DNA of 64,000 bases. Origin: Romanomermis culicivorax (taxonomy: Eukaryota > Nematoda > Enoplea > Mermithida > Mermithidae). The stretch spans positions 1,746,889 to 1,810,888 of the forward strand of contig CAWUHX010000014.1 in NCBI GenBank assembly GCA_963922205.1, read 5' to 3'. The position numbers were made by a program, and so were the translations under genes. The notes below the pieces were generated by a model. That model had not been told where the DNA came from and ran no database searches. It saw only the letters and a program-made list of their open reading frames with translations. Of this stretch, positions 35,901 through 50,900 are shown piece by piece (position 1 is the first letter of the stretch; the number at the start of each line of letters is the position of its first letter).

Positions 35901-38900
35901 TTTAATTGGAAAATTTTGAGAATTTTGAAAAAATTCTATAATGATAGAATTCTAATTAAAAAATACAAAAATAATGTAAAATTAAGGAATATCTTCGATT
36001 AAAGAATGTTATAATCATTGGGCGGAAATAAGAGGGCACAAAAATTAGAAAATTTTGCAGAAAATATTTCAAAAAACTCAATACTATAATCACAAAATTT
36101 ACAGTATTCCCATTGAATCTTTCTGTAGAAAATTCCACACACATTTTTATGAAAATTCGATTAGAATTTTGCTCGGAAATAAAATTCAAATTTCTTACCT
36201 TTCGTCTAAAGTTTTCATACCCAAAGGACCTTTCAAACGTTCATCGGCCTTATCTAAGGCTCGTAGAGCGTTATCCAAATTCACCATTTCGGGGGCCTAG
36301 AAAAAAATAAGAAAGTTCAATATGCTGTTTAAAAAAATTGTTTTACAATCAGGTTACTGTAGAATTGAGAATTTTTGCGAGAATTGAGATTCAGGTTTTT
36401 TTTTTAAATTTCAAAATTTAGATTTTTTTAAATTAATTTCTTTTCTAAATTGATAAATTTTCAATTTTAATGAAACATTTTGCATTCTGAGAATTCGAAT
36501 TTTCGAATGAAAAAAATTCATATTCTTATCAAAAATTTTCATTTCCAAATTTTTTTTTGGAAAAAAATTTTTGAACAAAATTCTGAAATTCTCGATTTTA
36601 TTGAAAGAATCCCGTTCTCAGTTTTTTAATTTTGAAAAATTTTAGAATCACAGAATTTTGTTTTTGAATTTTCAAATTTTTCAAATTTTAAAGTATTAAT
36701 CACGAAATCATAAAGTATGATAAACTTTTTAACTTTTCGAGTTTTATCATTCTTCTGGTCATAAATTTTTGGAAAATTCTTCCAAAAACTAATGTCTAAA
36801 TCCTCGAATTTTTGTACGAAAAAATTTTTGGTAGGTTTTTGGATTTCAACTTTTTGAATTTTTTCAAAACTTTTGAATTCTAGAATTTAATCATCTTCAG
36901 AAATTTTCAAAAAAAACTGATTTTCAAATTCTAGAATTTACTACAAAAATTCCTGGCCGAACGTCGGAATCAAAATTTCTGAATTTTTAAAATTTTTCAT
37001 TCTCGTACATACTATCAAACTTTCCGAAAATTTTTCAAATTCTAGAATTTTATTATCAAAAAATTTTTTAGTTGATTTTAAAATTCAAAATTTTTAATTT
37101 TACGAATTTTTTTCCATTCTTCTGCTTTCAAATTTTCTGAAAATTTTCCGAAATTCAATTTTGAATTCTAGAATTTCGTATCAAAAATTGTCTGGTCGAT
37201 TTTAGAATTCAAATTCTTGAATTTTCCGAAAATTTTCCAGACTTACTTGTGAATTCTAGAATTTTGCATCAAATAATTTCCTGCTCAATTTAAGTATGTA
37301 TCTAAAATTTTTAGAAAAATTCTCAAAAACTAATTTCAAATTTTAGAATTTCGCATTTTAAAAAATCCTGCTCGATTGTGTAGGATTTGAATTTTAACTC
37401 TTTCAAATTCTTCCATTCTTATAATTTTTCTTAAAATTGAAAAAACAAAGTTTCGAATTCTAAGATTTTTCGTCCCAAAAATTTCCTGGTCGATTTTAGA
37501 ATTCAAATATTTGAAATTTTGTTACTATGGCGTAAAATTTTTCGAAAATTTTAAGAGAAAATCTGTCGAATTCCAAAATTCGACATTGAAAAAATTTCTG
37601 GTATATTTTAGAAATTCAAATCTTTGAATTTTTTGAACCTCTGATTTCCAAGTTTCAAGTAAATTTCCCATAGAATCCTAACTTTACACGATGAAAAAAT
37701 TTTCCAAAAAAATTAGAATTCTAAAATTTTTAAATTCAAAATTTTTCTAGTCAACTTTTTTAATCAAAATTTCTAAATTTTACGAAGTTTCCACATTCTT
37801 CTGATTACTCAGTTCCGAACTCTAGAATTTCACATCAAAAAAAATTTTTAAATTTTAAAATTCAAATTTTTCAAATTTCAATTCAAATTTTAAACTCACG
37901 ACTGCCAAAGCTATAACAAAATTGGGTCTAAATTGATAATCGCCCCATTCGACGGTCGCTTTAAAGGAATCTTTGTAAATTCCGTGTTGAACAATTTTTT
38001 TGACGTCGGTAATTTCCGGATCAAAAACGTGATTTTGGTCGTCGGATATCCAAAAACAACGTTCGAAATTTTGTCGAATTTTTTCCGACCATTGTTGCCA
38101 AGTCCAAGAAATATTTTCTAAATAAAAAAAAATTGTAAAATGTAAATTTTTTTCAAAAATTTTTAATTTGTAGTTTTTTTTTGTTGCGAAAAATGAATAT
38201 AAAAAACAAAAACAAAGAAAAACACCGAAAACTAGCAAAAAAAGAGTAATCAGTAAAAATCCTAAGCAATAAAGAAAAAACTAATCAACAAAAATAAACA
38301 CGAAAAATCGAATCAACAAAAAATGAAAAAAAATTAACAAAACCAGTGCACAACTAATCAAGAAAAATTGAGAGCTGAAAAAATTAACAAAAATAGCAAA
38401 TAATAAAGAATAAAATGTCAAACATAACAAGAAATATACGAACATGTGATGAACAAAGGAACAAAACAAAATAAAACAAAGAAAGACAAAGACAAAGAAA
38501 GTAAACACAAAAACGGAAAGAACTAAGATCAACAAAAAATTAAGAAAACATTAAAGTTGAACAAACAAAACATAAATAAAGAAACAAAATAAAGAGAAAT
38601 TGTAGTAATAAAAAAGCTAAGAACTAAAATAATCAGAGGCATTAGGAAAAATGAAAAAAGTAAAAAGTAGAGATAAAGTAAAGAAAAGTAAAGACTAGAA
38701 AATAAGGAGAAAAATTCGAAAATTAAAAAATAAACAAAATTTAAAAAAATAAAGAGAAAACCAAAATCCTGAAACTAAAAAAACAACAGTAAATGACGAA
38801 AAAAATAAAAGAACATAAAATAAATATAAGAACACCTATGGAGAAAAAATAAGAGAAAATGAGGAAAAAACAAAACACAAAAAATAAAGAAAAAAACCGA

Positions 38901-41900
38901 AAGTCAAATCATTTAACGATAAAAACTGAGAAATAAAGAACACAAATAAAACAAAAAATTACTTCCAGGAATAAGAAAAATGATGACGAACAAAAAGTAA
39001 TAAAATAAATTAATTTGCTGAAAAAAGACAAAAACAAAAAACTGAAAAATAGAAAAATAAAAAATAGTAAACAATCAAACAAGAAAGACTAAAAAAGCAG
39101 CTAAAACTGAAGAAACTATGGAAAAAACAAAAAAGTAGGAAATGAGGAGAAAAATTATTAGTAAAAATTTGAGCAGATAATTAAAAAGAACTTGAAAGAA
39201 AATAACATAAAAATACGACGGCGGAAGAAAGCATACTCAAAAATAAGCATGAAGTAAAAAACCAAGAAATTAAATCATAAAAAATCAACAATGAAGATTA
39301 CAGAAACAGCAACAACTAGAGAAAGCACATAAAAAAGCGAAAAAGTAAAAATGTGGAGGAAAATTACGAGTAAAAAAAACTGAATGAAAAGAAATATCAG
39401 AAAATTGAGAGAAATATCACGGAAAAAATAAATACTTGAAGGCAAAAATAAAGTAGGACAAAAACTAAAAAAATCAACACAAAATATACTAGAAAAGCAG
39501 CTAAAACTAAAGAAAAAGTTAAGAAAAAGCAAAAAAAAGTGAATAATGTGTGAAAAAATTACGAGTAAATAAACGGAAATACCGGAATGATTGGAAAAAA
39601 CATATAAAAGAAAAAATAATAGAACTAGTAAAGAACGACAAAAAATAGGATAAACAAAAATCAATGGAGAATGTAAAAAAGAATACGAAAAAACAAAAAA
39701 CCAGCTAAAATTGAAGACAAACTTGGAGAAAATGTAAGGAAAACTGAGAAATGATGAGGAAAATGATAGAGAAAGCAGAAAAAACTGAGACTGAATAAAA
39801 ATACACGGAAAAAATTATCCTCGCAAGTTTTAAGACTTTTCCCAGAACTAAAAGTTGATATTTTAGCGAATCAACAAAAAACTTTCGATTCATATGGCGA
39901 AAACTGTCGAAAATATCACTTTTTGAACAAATTTCGGTACATTTTTTCCGAAATTTCAGTTTCGAACTGGAATTCGGCTTCAATCCGATCAATAACCAAG
40001 TTGAAACCTAAAACACCCTACTAAAAAACTAACCTTTGAATCGCGTAACTCCCGAATAAGGGTACGACCCTTGGCGGTGCATTTTGTCCAAAAAGGCCAC
40101 CACCGCGTAGCTCAAACCGACCAATTCGACGGCCGAACCGTCGCGCGGCGTGGCCGGTCGGCCGCGGTTCGACGCCCTATCCGAGCTGCCCATCTTGTCC
40201 ATCCAAGTACCGCAATTGTGGGCGTTACCGCCGAAAACGAAGCCGGTCGCCGTATCGACGCCCAATTTCAAATCGAAGCCTTCGTCGCGCATGTGTTCGT
40301 CGATCGAACGGCCGGCGTTACGTTCGCGGAACTGAAAAAAAAATTTTTGAGCTTTTTCGATTAAAACAAATTTTTTGAATATTTTTCTATACTTTCGATT
40401 TGAATTTCTGGTAAAAAATAACAAAAGGTCATTTTTTGGGTCGAAAAATAAATTTTCAAAAAAAGATTTGACGAAATTAAAAAAAATTGATTTTTTTTAT
40501 TACGAAAATTTGTTATTTATTCATTATATTCATTGAAAAAAATTTTTTTAATATTTTAGTCTTTTCTTTCGAGTGAAGAAGAATTTTTGCAGAAAATTGG
40601 TGAAAAATTACGAAAAATTATTTTAAAAAAAATAAAATGAATTCCTAGATAAACATCCGAATTTTTTTACTTTTTTTAAATTTTGTTTTCGGAATTTTCG
40701 ATATGAATTTTTGGTAAAAAAAATACAAAAAGTCATTTCTATAGCAAAAATGACTTTTTAAATAAGTTTTGGCGAAATTTAAAAAAACATTGCTTTTTTA
40801 TGGCAAAAATTTGATATTTTTCATCATATTCGTTTAGTGAAAGAATTTTCCAATTTTTTTAGTCTTTTGTTTGGAGTGAAAAATTTTTGCAAAAAAATTG
40901 GTGGAAAATTAGAAAAATTTTTGGAAAAAAATAAAAAACACCGAAATTTTAGGACAGAAATTTGATATATTTTGTAGAATTTTATAATTTTATAATTTTT
41001 TGAATTTTGGTTCATTTGGCAGTCCGCCTTGCGATTTGGAGACGAATTTTTCTACGAAAAACTGACGGAAAATTACAAAAAAAGATTGTTTTCTGGACCA
41101 TAAAATAATTTTTGGATGAATTTCGGGTATCAAAAATTGAATTTTTGTGACGAGAATTTTATATTATATATTTTATTCTTTTTTATCTTTTTCAATTATT
41201 CTATAATTTCGAATCGAACTTGAGAGTTCCCAGTCGAAGTAATGAATAAAAAATTGGTGAAAATCGCAAAAAAAGAATATTTTCCCCCAATAGAACACAT
41301 TTTTGGATGAATCTTGACAAAATAAAGAAAAGCATTGAATGACGTAAGTTTGATTTTTTTAAATTTTTGTGTAAATTATTTCCAGGTTTCGAAAATTGCA
41401 AAAGTAATTATTTACCGTACTGTAAAATTAATTTTTGACTGAATTTTGGCGAAATTGAAAAAAAATTATTCGTTTTTGGAAAATTTGAATCAAAAAATCA
41501 CAAAATTTGTATAAAACTTTAGTCTGAAGAATTCGAATCTAGGATCAAATTTATTGAAGTTCATTCGATCAAAATTCCACCAAATTTCCCGATTTTGACC
41601 TTAATATAGCCAACGTTTAATCGCCGAATTAATTTCAATTAATTTATCCTTCAAAGTTTAAAAAAAATGCCAATTTTAATTCAAATATGGCGCAAAATTA
41701 AATTTAACTATATTCTGTTTGAAATTATAATTTTTTAAAAATATTTCGTGAAAAATTGAAAGTAATCTGGCAATCCAACAAATTTTGAAAATTTTGTCAA
41801 TTCTTTGAGCGATAATTTAATGGAAAATTGATTCTGCTATCGAAATTTCGCGACAATTAATTCAAAATTTGGAAATTTTCAAACTTCGATGGACAAAAAT

Positions 41901-44900
41901 CTCGATGACTTTGATGCTGTAATCTAAATTTGATCTAGTAATTTAAAATTCGCAATATTTTATCAAAAATCGATATTATTTTTGAACTTTAAAAAAAAAT
42001 TCTATCAAAATTGATTGAACCATCCAATTTTGCCGATATTTAAATCAATATCAAAAAATTTCTTCGAATTTTGATGAGAAATTCAACAAATATGATCTTT
42101 TGATGTAAATTTTCTCATATTTGGCTCAAAATTCCAGAAAAATTTCTTATCTTGAACACAAACTACTGTAACAAACAAATTTTCTTACTGTAGCTCCATT
42201 TTTTACATTCTATTTCTCACCTCGACGCCTTCGAAATGTCGATTCAACGCTTCTTGCATAGTTTCGTGTAAGCACTGAATTTTAGAGTCCTGACCGCCGA
42301 AAACGCTATCGTCGTTGGGGTACAATCGTCTAACTTTGTCTTGTAAAATTTTCTGACCTTGGGGCGCCATTTCGCAGTACGATTTGATGGCGTGCAGCCA
42401 CCACCAAACGGCGTCGCGGCAGTTGAAACGCGGCGCTTCACCGCCGCCGAGCAAATTCGGTATCAAACCGTGGCGTAAACAACCGGCGAAAGCTAAAATT
42501 ATGTATCTAAAAAAAGAAAACGAAAAAAATAATAAAAAATTCCCGAAAATTTTAAAAAAGAAAAGATGAGAAAAATAAAACGGAAATCAAAATAAAAAAA
42601 AACTTTGAAAGACTGATGCAAAAAATGAAGAAAAATTCTTCAAAACGAAAAAATTGAGAAAAACTCCACAAAAATGCTAGGAAAGGAAAAAATAACGAAA
42701 AAATCCAAAAAATACTAAAAAAGAAAGAAAGACAAAAATTGGAAAAGGCAGAAAAAATAAGAACTGAAGCAATAATTTAATGAAAAAATACTAGAAAAAA
42801 ATGAAGAAAACTCGAAAAAAATGCTGGAAAAAATAAAGAATCAAGCATAAGATTAGAATTTAAATAAAAATACTACAAAATAAACAAAAGCACAAATCAA
42901 AAAAATTAAGGAAAAAAATTAAAACTAAAGCTAAAATTCAAGGAAAATACTGAAAAAGATAAAAATTTGAAAATTAGCCGAAAAAATAAATGAAAATTGT
43001 AAAAAATAAAAAAAAATTCATGGGAAATATTCATGAAAAAATAAAAAAATTCAACAAAATACAAAAAAAATGCTAAAAGAAGTAAAGCGAAAGTTAAAAA
43101 ATACTGGAAAACGAAAAAAATCCAAAAAAAATCAACATATATACTAAAAATATCTATAAGGCAAAATATTAGACAAGAACAGAATTCTAAGAAAGGGAAA
43201 CAAATAAGGCAATAAAACAACGAAATTATTGACAAGAAAAAAAGACAAAAAAATCAAATGCTAAAAAGAGTAAGCAGATTCAGCAAAAAATAATAGAAGG
43301 AAAAAACAGAGAAAAAAATTTGATAAAAATAGTAAAGAAGAAAAAAAGCGAAAATTAAAAAATTAAATACTAAAAAAAGAGAAAAAATTTACAACAAAAA
43401 AAAAATAAAAAGTAAGAAAAAATGAAACAAATTTTAATCAAAATACTAAGAAAACAAATATGAGGCAAAAATTTAACACAAATGAAAAAGAAACAACTAA
43501 AGGAATAATACTAAAAAACACGAGAAAAGAAAAAATATATACAAACAAAAATGAAATAAAATACTAAAAAACACGCAAAAATTCAACAAAAATAGAATGC
43601 TAAAAAAGACACACAACAAAAGCAATAAAACAATAAAAATACAAAAATCTAATAAAAATAATATAAAAAGAAAACAACTAATATAGGGCGAATAGTCCAC
43701 AACCATGAAATACTAACAAAACAGGTAAGGCAATAAAAGAAAATAAAAACACTAAAAAAGAAAAAAAGAGGAAATAATTTTGAAAAAAATCTTTAAAAAA
43801 TCAAATACAAGTTCAAAATTCAACAAAAAGAAAATACTAAAAAAGTAAGACAATACAGCAATAATACTAGAAAGCAAGACAACAAAAAATAAGACATAAA
43901 TTTAACAAAAAAATATTAGGAAAAAAGAAATATAAGGCTAAAGTTCAACAAAAAAATGCGAAAAAGAAATAAGTATAGCAATGGTATTGAAAAACCGCAA
44001 AAAACAAAAATTTTAAAAAATACAAAAACTAAGCGAAAATTTAAAAAAGTGTCAAGGAATGGAAAAAAATAATTAGAGGAAAAACTAATAAAAATGTGAT
44101 ACTAGAAGAAAGAGAAGAAATGAACCAAAAATATTACAGAGGCGGTAGAAAAGAAAAACGATAGGAATAAAGAAAGATTCAACAAAAAATACAGCAAAAT
44201 CAAACAAAAAGAAGGGAAAGAAAAAAAATCGAGGGAAATTTGAACAAAATCAAAAAAGGAAAGTTCAACAAAAATATTAAGAAAATATAACAACATACAT
44301 AGAATAGGGCGAAAATTGAACCAAAATTATCGAAAAGAAGAAAATAATAAGACAAAAGTCAACAAAAACAGAACAAAAAATGGGCAATAATTTAACTAAT
44401 TTGATAAAGAAAACAAAAGTTACAAAAATAAGAAAAAAAGGAAAATACTACAAAAAGAAAAAAAAAACAGAAAAAATAAACAAGAAAAACCGCTGGCAAA
44501 AAAAAATTATCGAAAAAACTTTACCTAGCCTCATCATAACGTCCTGGTATAAGTAAAATTCCCGGCAATGCTATGAACGTATCGCGGCCCCAATTGCGAA
44601 AAAGTCCCGTAGCAAAATGAGGCAAACCTGAAAATGGTAAAAAACGAAAATGTAAAAATTTTTATGCAAAAAAGCCAAAAAAAGGAAATAAACAATGAAA
44701 ACATTGAAGGAAAAAAGTGAAAAAAAGATAAAGAACAAAAATTTTAAAAACAAACAAAAACTGAAAAGAATGAGAGAATAAAGGGAAAAAGCAAAAAAAT
44801 TAAAACAATGGAAGGAGAAATTAAAAAAAAGAAAAAAAACAACAAAAAAATTTTTTTTGTGAAATTCCTCAAAAATATCTATGTTACCAGCAGCGATTGT

Positions 44901-47900
44901 GGTACACGCTTGCTGCTCTTTGTTTATAGCTTCGTTGTAGAAAGTGGGCGGCCGCGGTTCGTCGACATTGTCCGCCAAATGCGGTAGAAGCGCCGAGCGA
45001 CAATAACCGGCGAATACCAGTGAACCTAGGGCCAATTGGCGCACGAAAGTGCTGCCCGTTTGGACGTAGCTGTTGAAAAAAAATCGTGTCGAAATTTACA
45101 ATTTGTTTCCGCTTTTGTGATTCTTAGGATGAAAATTTTTTTGTTTATTACTGTAGTGTATAAATTTTGGCATATTTTGTACGAAAATTGACGTCCGCAA
45201 GATAAAACAAAAATTTTGTGGATTACTGTAGCTTCTAAGGTTTTCTTATTTTTAAGGATATACACAAAAATTAGGAGAAGAATATCGTTTGAGAAAATCA
45301 AAAATAGAACGAAACGGAAATAAAATTTGGAAAAAACAAAAAATAGAATAAAAAACCAGAACAATGGAGGAAACGAAAAAAAATCGAGTAAAAAATTGAA
45401 AGTAAAGTAAATCAGAAAAATATAAAGTGCAAAATAGAAAAAAGTTAAATGCAAAATTAACGAAACACTAAACAATTAAGTGAAAATATTAAAGTACATC
45501 AAAGGAGCTTAAACAGGCAAAAACTGCAAATAAAAAAAATTAAAAAGTAAAAAAAGGAAAAAACGAAGTAATTAAAATGTTAAAGAACGTTAGAATCAAA
45601 AAGTTGAGTTAATAAATAAAAAACGGACTAGAAAACGTAGGGTAAAGCAAAAAAAAGGAAAAAATTGATGAGAAAAAAACAAAACAAAAAACAATCAAAA
45701 GTCAGGAGCATGCAAATAATAGAGTGAAAAAGAAAATTTGGTTGAAAAATTTAAAAAAAATAGAGAATAAGTCGAAAATTCAGATGCGAAATTGAAGGAA
45801 AAAAATCAACAATTTGATAAAAAGACCAAAAATAAAAAGAAAAGTTGACCAGAAAATATAAAAAATTAAATAAACAGAAAAGTTAAAAACCGTAAAGATA
45901 AAAAAGCAAAAAAAATAAAAAATTAGATGATATAAAATATAATGACACAGTGATTTGAAAAATGAGTAGAAGGGAATAATTGATAAGAAAAAGAACAGAA
46001 TAGTAAGACATAGGGTGAAAAGTAAAAACTTGATTGCGAAACATACAGTAAAAAAAGAAAAAGTAAAAACGAAAGAAAGTTAAAAGTAAAAGAACAGTAA
46101 AATAAAAAAGACGTAAGGACAATTTAAAAATAATAGGAATTAAAAAACAAAAAGAACAGTAAAAATTTAAAAAATAAGAAACTAGTAAAAAAATTAAGGT
46201 AAAGCAAAAAATGAATATAGTCGAAAGTAAACAACAAATTAAAAATATTAATCAAAAAGCAATAATTTCAACAGAAAAAATAAAGCAAAGTTGAAGGAGT
46301 AAAAAATAAAAGAAAAAAATACTAAAATAAAATAACAAAAAAGTAAACAATTTTGAAGGAATAAAAGAAGCATAAGAACAACCAAAGTGAAAAAATTGGG
46401 GAAATTAATGAAAAGCAATAAAATCAATAAGGTAAAAAGTGAACAGCGTATGCACAATAGTTAAATAAAAAAATAATTTAAAAGATAGAAACTTGGGAAG
46501 AGAAAGTAGAAAAAACAATAAATGTAAAAAATATAATTAAGCAAAATTGAGAAAACAATCAAATAGAAGAGAAAACGAGCAAATGAATAAATAGTTCGAT
46601 AAAGTTAAGTGAGAAAATAAAGTAAAAGAAGAATAATAATAAATAATGAAAGAACATTCAGTAAAATGGTGAAAAATCTTCTTTTAGAAAAGTGTAAAAT
46701 GTAAAATTTCCCGCAGTTTACAAAAGAGTCAATATCGTGTTCCTTACTGTAGCTCGAAAATCGCCTCACCCGGACAATTTATGAGCCATACTTTCGCAAA
46801 CGCCCGAATAAGCGCCCGAAACGACGGCTTCCAAAAAACAAGGTTTCAAATAGTGAGGTAATTTAGCGTAACTTTTGTAAAGGCTATTGAACCAATTTCC
46901 GAGCTAAATGAACATTTTTAAAAATGGTAGTCAGGCTGGCTACAGTAAGAATTTATGTTTACATCGGCTGTGCCTTGATGCTGGGTTAATCTATTGGCCA
47001 AATATTTGATCAACCAGTCGTTTTCACGCACGTTATTGCACAGTGGGTGGCCCATTTCGTTGTTTAGACGGACGTATTTAAAGTGCGGAGCCATGCCTGA
47101 AAAAAAATTTTTAAGTTCACAATATTCATCTTTTTCAACTTTACATTCTTTAAACAAAAATTTGATTTTTTTATTTTCTTCAAAAATCGCAGCCATTCAA
47201 GATCAGTGTTTGGGAAATTTCATATTTTTGGGATCAAAATTAATGTATCGATATTCTCGAATATTATTTACTTTTCTCAACTTTTTAAAATTTTTTATTA
47301 CACAAAATTTGCAAATTTCTTACCAAATTCAAAATCCCTTGCAAATCGTTGTTTTTTTCCCTAACAAAATTTACATATTAATTTTTTTTATTTCCATCCA
47401 ATTTTTCCTCTTTATGCTGGTTAAAATTTACATACTTTCCACGAAATTCCATTCTTTTTCTGTAATTTTTTGGATCTTTCCGTCATTTTTTCGCGCAGAA
47501 TTTGCATCTCACTATGATTTTTTCTTTTTTTCAAATTTTCTTTTCAAATTTTTGCCTTTTTATCGCGCTTTTTCGTACAAAATTTGCAAATTTCTCGCGA
47601 CATTTTCAATTTCTTTTCATTTTTTGTACAAAATTTGCATATTTCCCACGAAACATTCAACACGGAATTCAGATAAACCAACAATCATTCGGTTTTTAAA
47701 GAAGAAATTTCAGATTTCTCATCGAATACTTCCCAAAAAATTCAGGAAAAAAGGAAAATTACAAGTGTTTTGCGCAAAATTCAGAGAAATTGAAATCACT
47801 TGGTTTTTTGGCAAAAAAACTTGTAATTTCGCCAAAAAATACTTTCAAAAAGTTTATTAAAAAAAGAAATCATTAAAACTTTTTACAAAATTTGCACATT

Positions 47901-50900
47901 TCTCACGATTTTTTCCAAAAAAATTTGCATATATCTCGAGAAATATTTTTTACGAAAGTCATAACAATAAAAAACACTCGTTTTCTGCACCCAATTTGCA
48001 TAACTCTCAAAAAAATATTTCGGAAAAAAATCAGGAAAAAAGGCGGAAATCACTGGCATTTAGCAAAAATTTGCATATTTCTTGCGATGTCGTTGTTTTT
48101 ACCGAATATTCCCAGTTTTTTTGCACAAAATTGACATGTTTCTCACGAAATACCAAGAAATTAAGAAAAATCAGAAATCACTTTTCTTTCCTTTTTTTAT
48201 TTTTCTCACAAAATTTACATATTCCTCGGAACTTTCTTTTCGTTTTTTTAATTTTTTCGAACATTTTTACCATTTTTCCGCAAAATTTGCATATTTTCCA
48301 CAATTTTTTATTTTTTCCAATTTTGTCTAAATTTTTTGCGTAAAACTTAAATATTTCTCACTAAGTATTTCTCTCAAAATTCGGAGAAACGGAAAATGAC
48401 ACATTTTTCTGGATAAAAGATGCTTAGTTATAACGAAATATTCCTATAAATTTCTTTTCGTCTTTTTTTATTCTTTTTTGATTTTTTTCTCTCATTTTTT
48501 GCCCACAAAATTTGCATATTTTTCATGATATATTCCTCACAGAATTCAGGAAAACCGGAAATAACTCGTATTTTGTATAAAATTTGCATATTTCCCTCGA
48601 AATCTTCGATTTTCGAGGTCCGAATTTTCGACATGTGTCAATCGAAAAATTCTACCATTTTTGAAGCGCAAAATTAGCAGTTCCAAAAAACGAATATCAA
48701 AGTCAAAAAAATTCTTACCAGCCAAACCGCAATAAACGAAATTTCCTATATTTTGCACGTAGAAAGCTCCGCCTCCTTTTCCTTCATCCGCCTCTTCTTC
48801 GTGAGATCGAAATAGTACCCTATTCAAATCTTGTAACGACATTTTCGACATTATAGCACCGAAATTTGTACCTAAAATTCTAATTTTGGTCAAAAATTTG
48901 TAAATTTCCGAGGAGACAAAACAGGAAAATTTAGAATTTTTCGCCTTTTCTAGAGAAAAAATGCAAAAATTTTTGCGTTAGAAAATCATATTTTGAACAT
49001 AAAACAGCTTTTTTAGAATGACAAATTGAATTTTTCAGAGAAAAATTACTTTATGGCGCCGAGATTCACGCCTCAAATTCGAATTTTAGTCCAAAATTCG
49101 CAGATTTCCGACAAGAAAAAAGGAAAAATTCGAATTATTTACCAAAATAGAAATTCCAAATTTGCGACAATAAAATAACGGGATTTTGAGCGAAAAGTTC
49201 GTTTTTTGGCATTTTGTCGAGGAAGAATAAAGAATTTTCGCTTGAAAAATTCGAATCTTGAGCAGAAAAGTGTCTATTTAGATTTAAAACTTCAATTTTC
49301 CGTCGAAAACTTCTGATTTTGAACAAGAATTCATCCTCTCAGGATTGCGAATTTCATTTTTTCTGGAAAAATCTCAAAAGAAGAAAATTTTACCACCGGC
49401 CGATAGTTTTTCTTTCGCTTGAGCCCCGTCAATACTATGCGAACGTAAACGATAGCCGAATTCGTTCAAAAATTGTCTTAAATCGCGTATGGCCGCCCTC
49501 GATTCAGAGAACATGGAAACTCTGACGAAAAATTCAAAAATTTGATTATATTTCCAACGAAAAAACGATTTTTACAAAAAAGTTGCATATTTTATATTCA
49601 AAATCCGAAAATTTCAGTATCTTTTATTATCTTGGAGAGGAAAAAATCAAACTTATTCGAGAAATTTTTGCAAAATAGTAAAATTAACTGGAATAGTTGA
49701 AAAATTCTAGACAATTCCGAAAAATTGATTTTTCTGCAGAAAAATATAACTTTTCGACAAAAAAACAAATTCTTCAATCAAAAATTTATTACATCTTCAT
49801 TCTCATGCAAATTATCGTTCGAAAATTCGAACTTCCTAACGCAATTGCTCGGAAATTTGAATTTCCAGATCCAATAATTTGCCGATTTCATCAAAATTCA
49901 TTCGAATTTCTGAAGACTACTGTTATCATCTCGAAAAAATAACAACCCAATTTTCGGTCAAAATTGAATTCCCACTGATTTTTGGTAAAATTAAATAAAT
50001 GAACGAAATGAGAAAATTCGAAAAAATAGGTGGAAAATCCTAAATTCGAATTTTTCGATTGGAAAATTACTCACTGAAGAAAATTAAATGCCATAATTAT
50101 ATCTTACAATCATTTTCAATACAAAAATTTTCATAATTTTTTTCATATTCCAGTATTTTCACTATTTAAGAGAAACTTCAAACTTTTGAAAATATTTTTC
50201 CCGAAAAATATATAAAATTCACTGTCAGAGTTGAAAATTTCTAGAAAAAAATTACAAAAAAATTGTTTTTCCCACTCAAAAATTTATCAATTATTCGGGA
50301 AAAAAACATTTGTATCAAAAACGTGTTTTATCCTAGTTTTTAAGTAAAATGACCTTTCAGAAATTCGCATTTTCTATCACAATTGCAGAAATTAAGTTTG
50401 AATTTCCGAAGAATGCTGCAGAAAAAACTGCGAATTCCATCTTTCAAGTAATTTCTACAGAAAAATTTGCATATTTTCTATCCAAAATTTTATTTCAATT
50501 TAATTAAAATTTAATTTACAAATGTGTAAATTTTAATAAGAAAAATATTACTTTAAAGCAACAACCGATCCGGTAGCGAATCTTTTAAATTCTACAACCT
50601 CCACTTTTTCGTCAGTTACGACGTCGATCATTTTAGAATTGAATAATCTGAAAATTTGCATTATTTTTATGTAAATTAGTTGCATACATATATATTACTT
50701 TATATGCGTTTTTATATCTAATCGATAATCTTTGGCGCCGACGATAAATTTTTCGTTGGGAATCGGATCGGGTCGACCTTCTGGATCGGCGCCGTTCAGC
50801 GGAACCATTTTCGCTTCGAGAAGAATTTCGTCCACGCTACCTGAAATAAAAATTTTTCAATCGAAAGTCATACTGTAGGATTGGATGTTTGAGACGAATG

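Noticed and set aside
40071-40364. 97-codon plus-strand frame in GC-rich sequence
   Set aside because: Antisense shadow of AGL exon 20.
46994-47860. 288-codon plus-strand open frame
   Set aside because: It overlaps AGL exon 15 in antisense and continues through T-rich intron repeats; composition is Phe/Ser/Lys/Ile only, with no domain.
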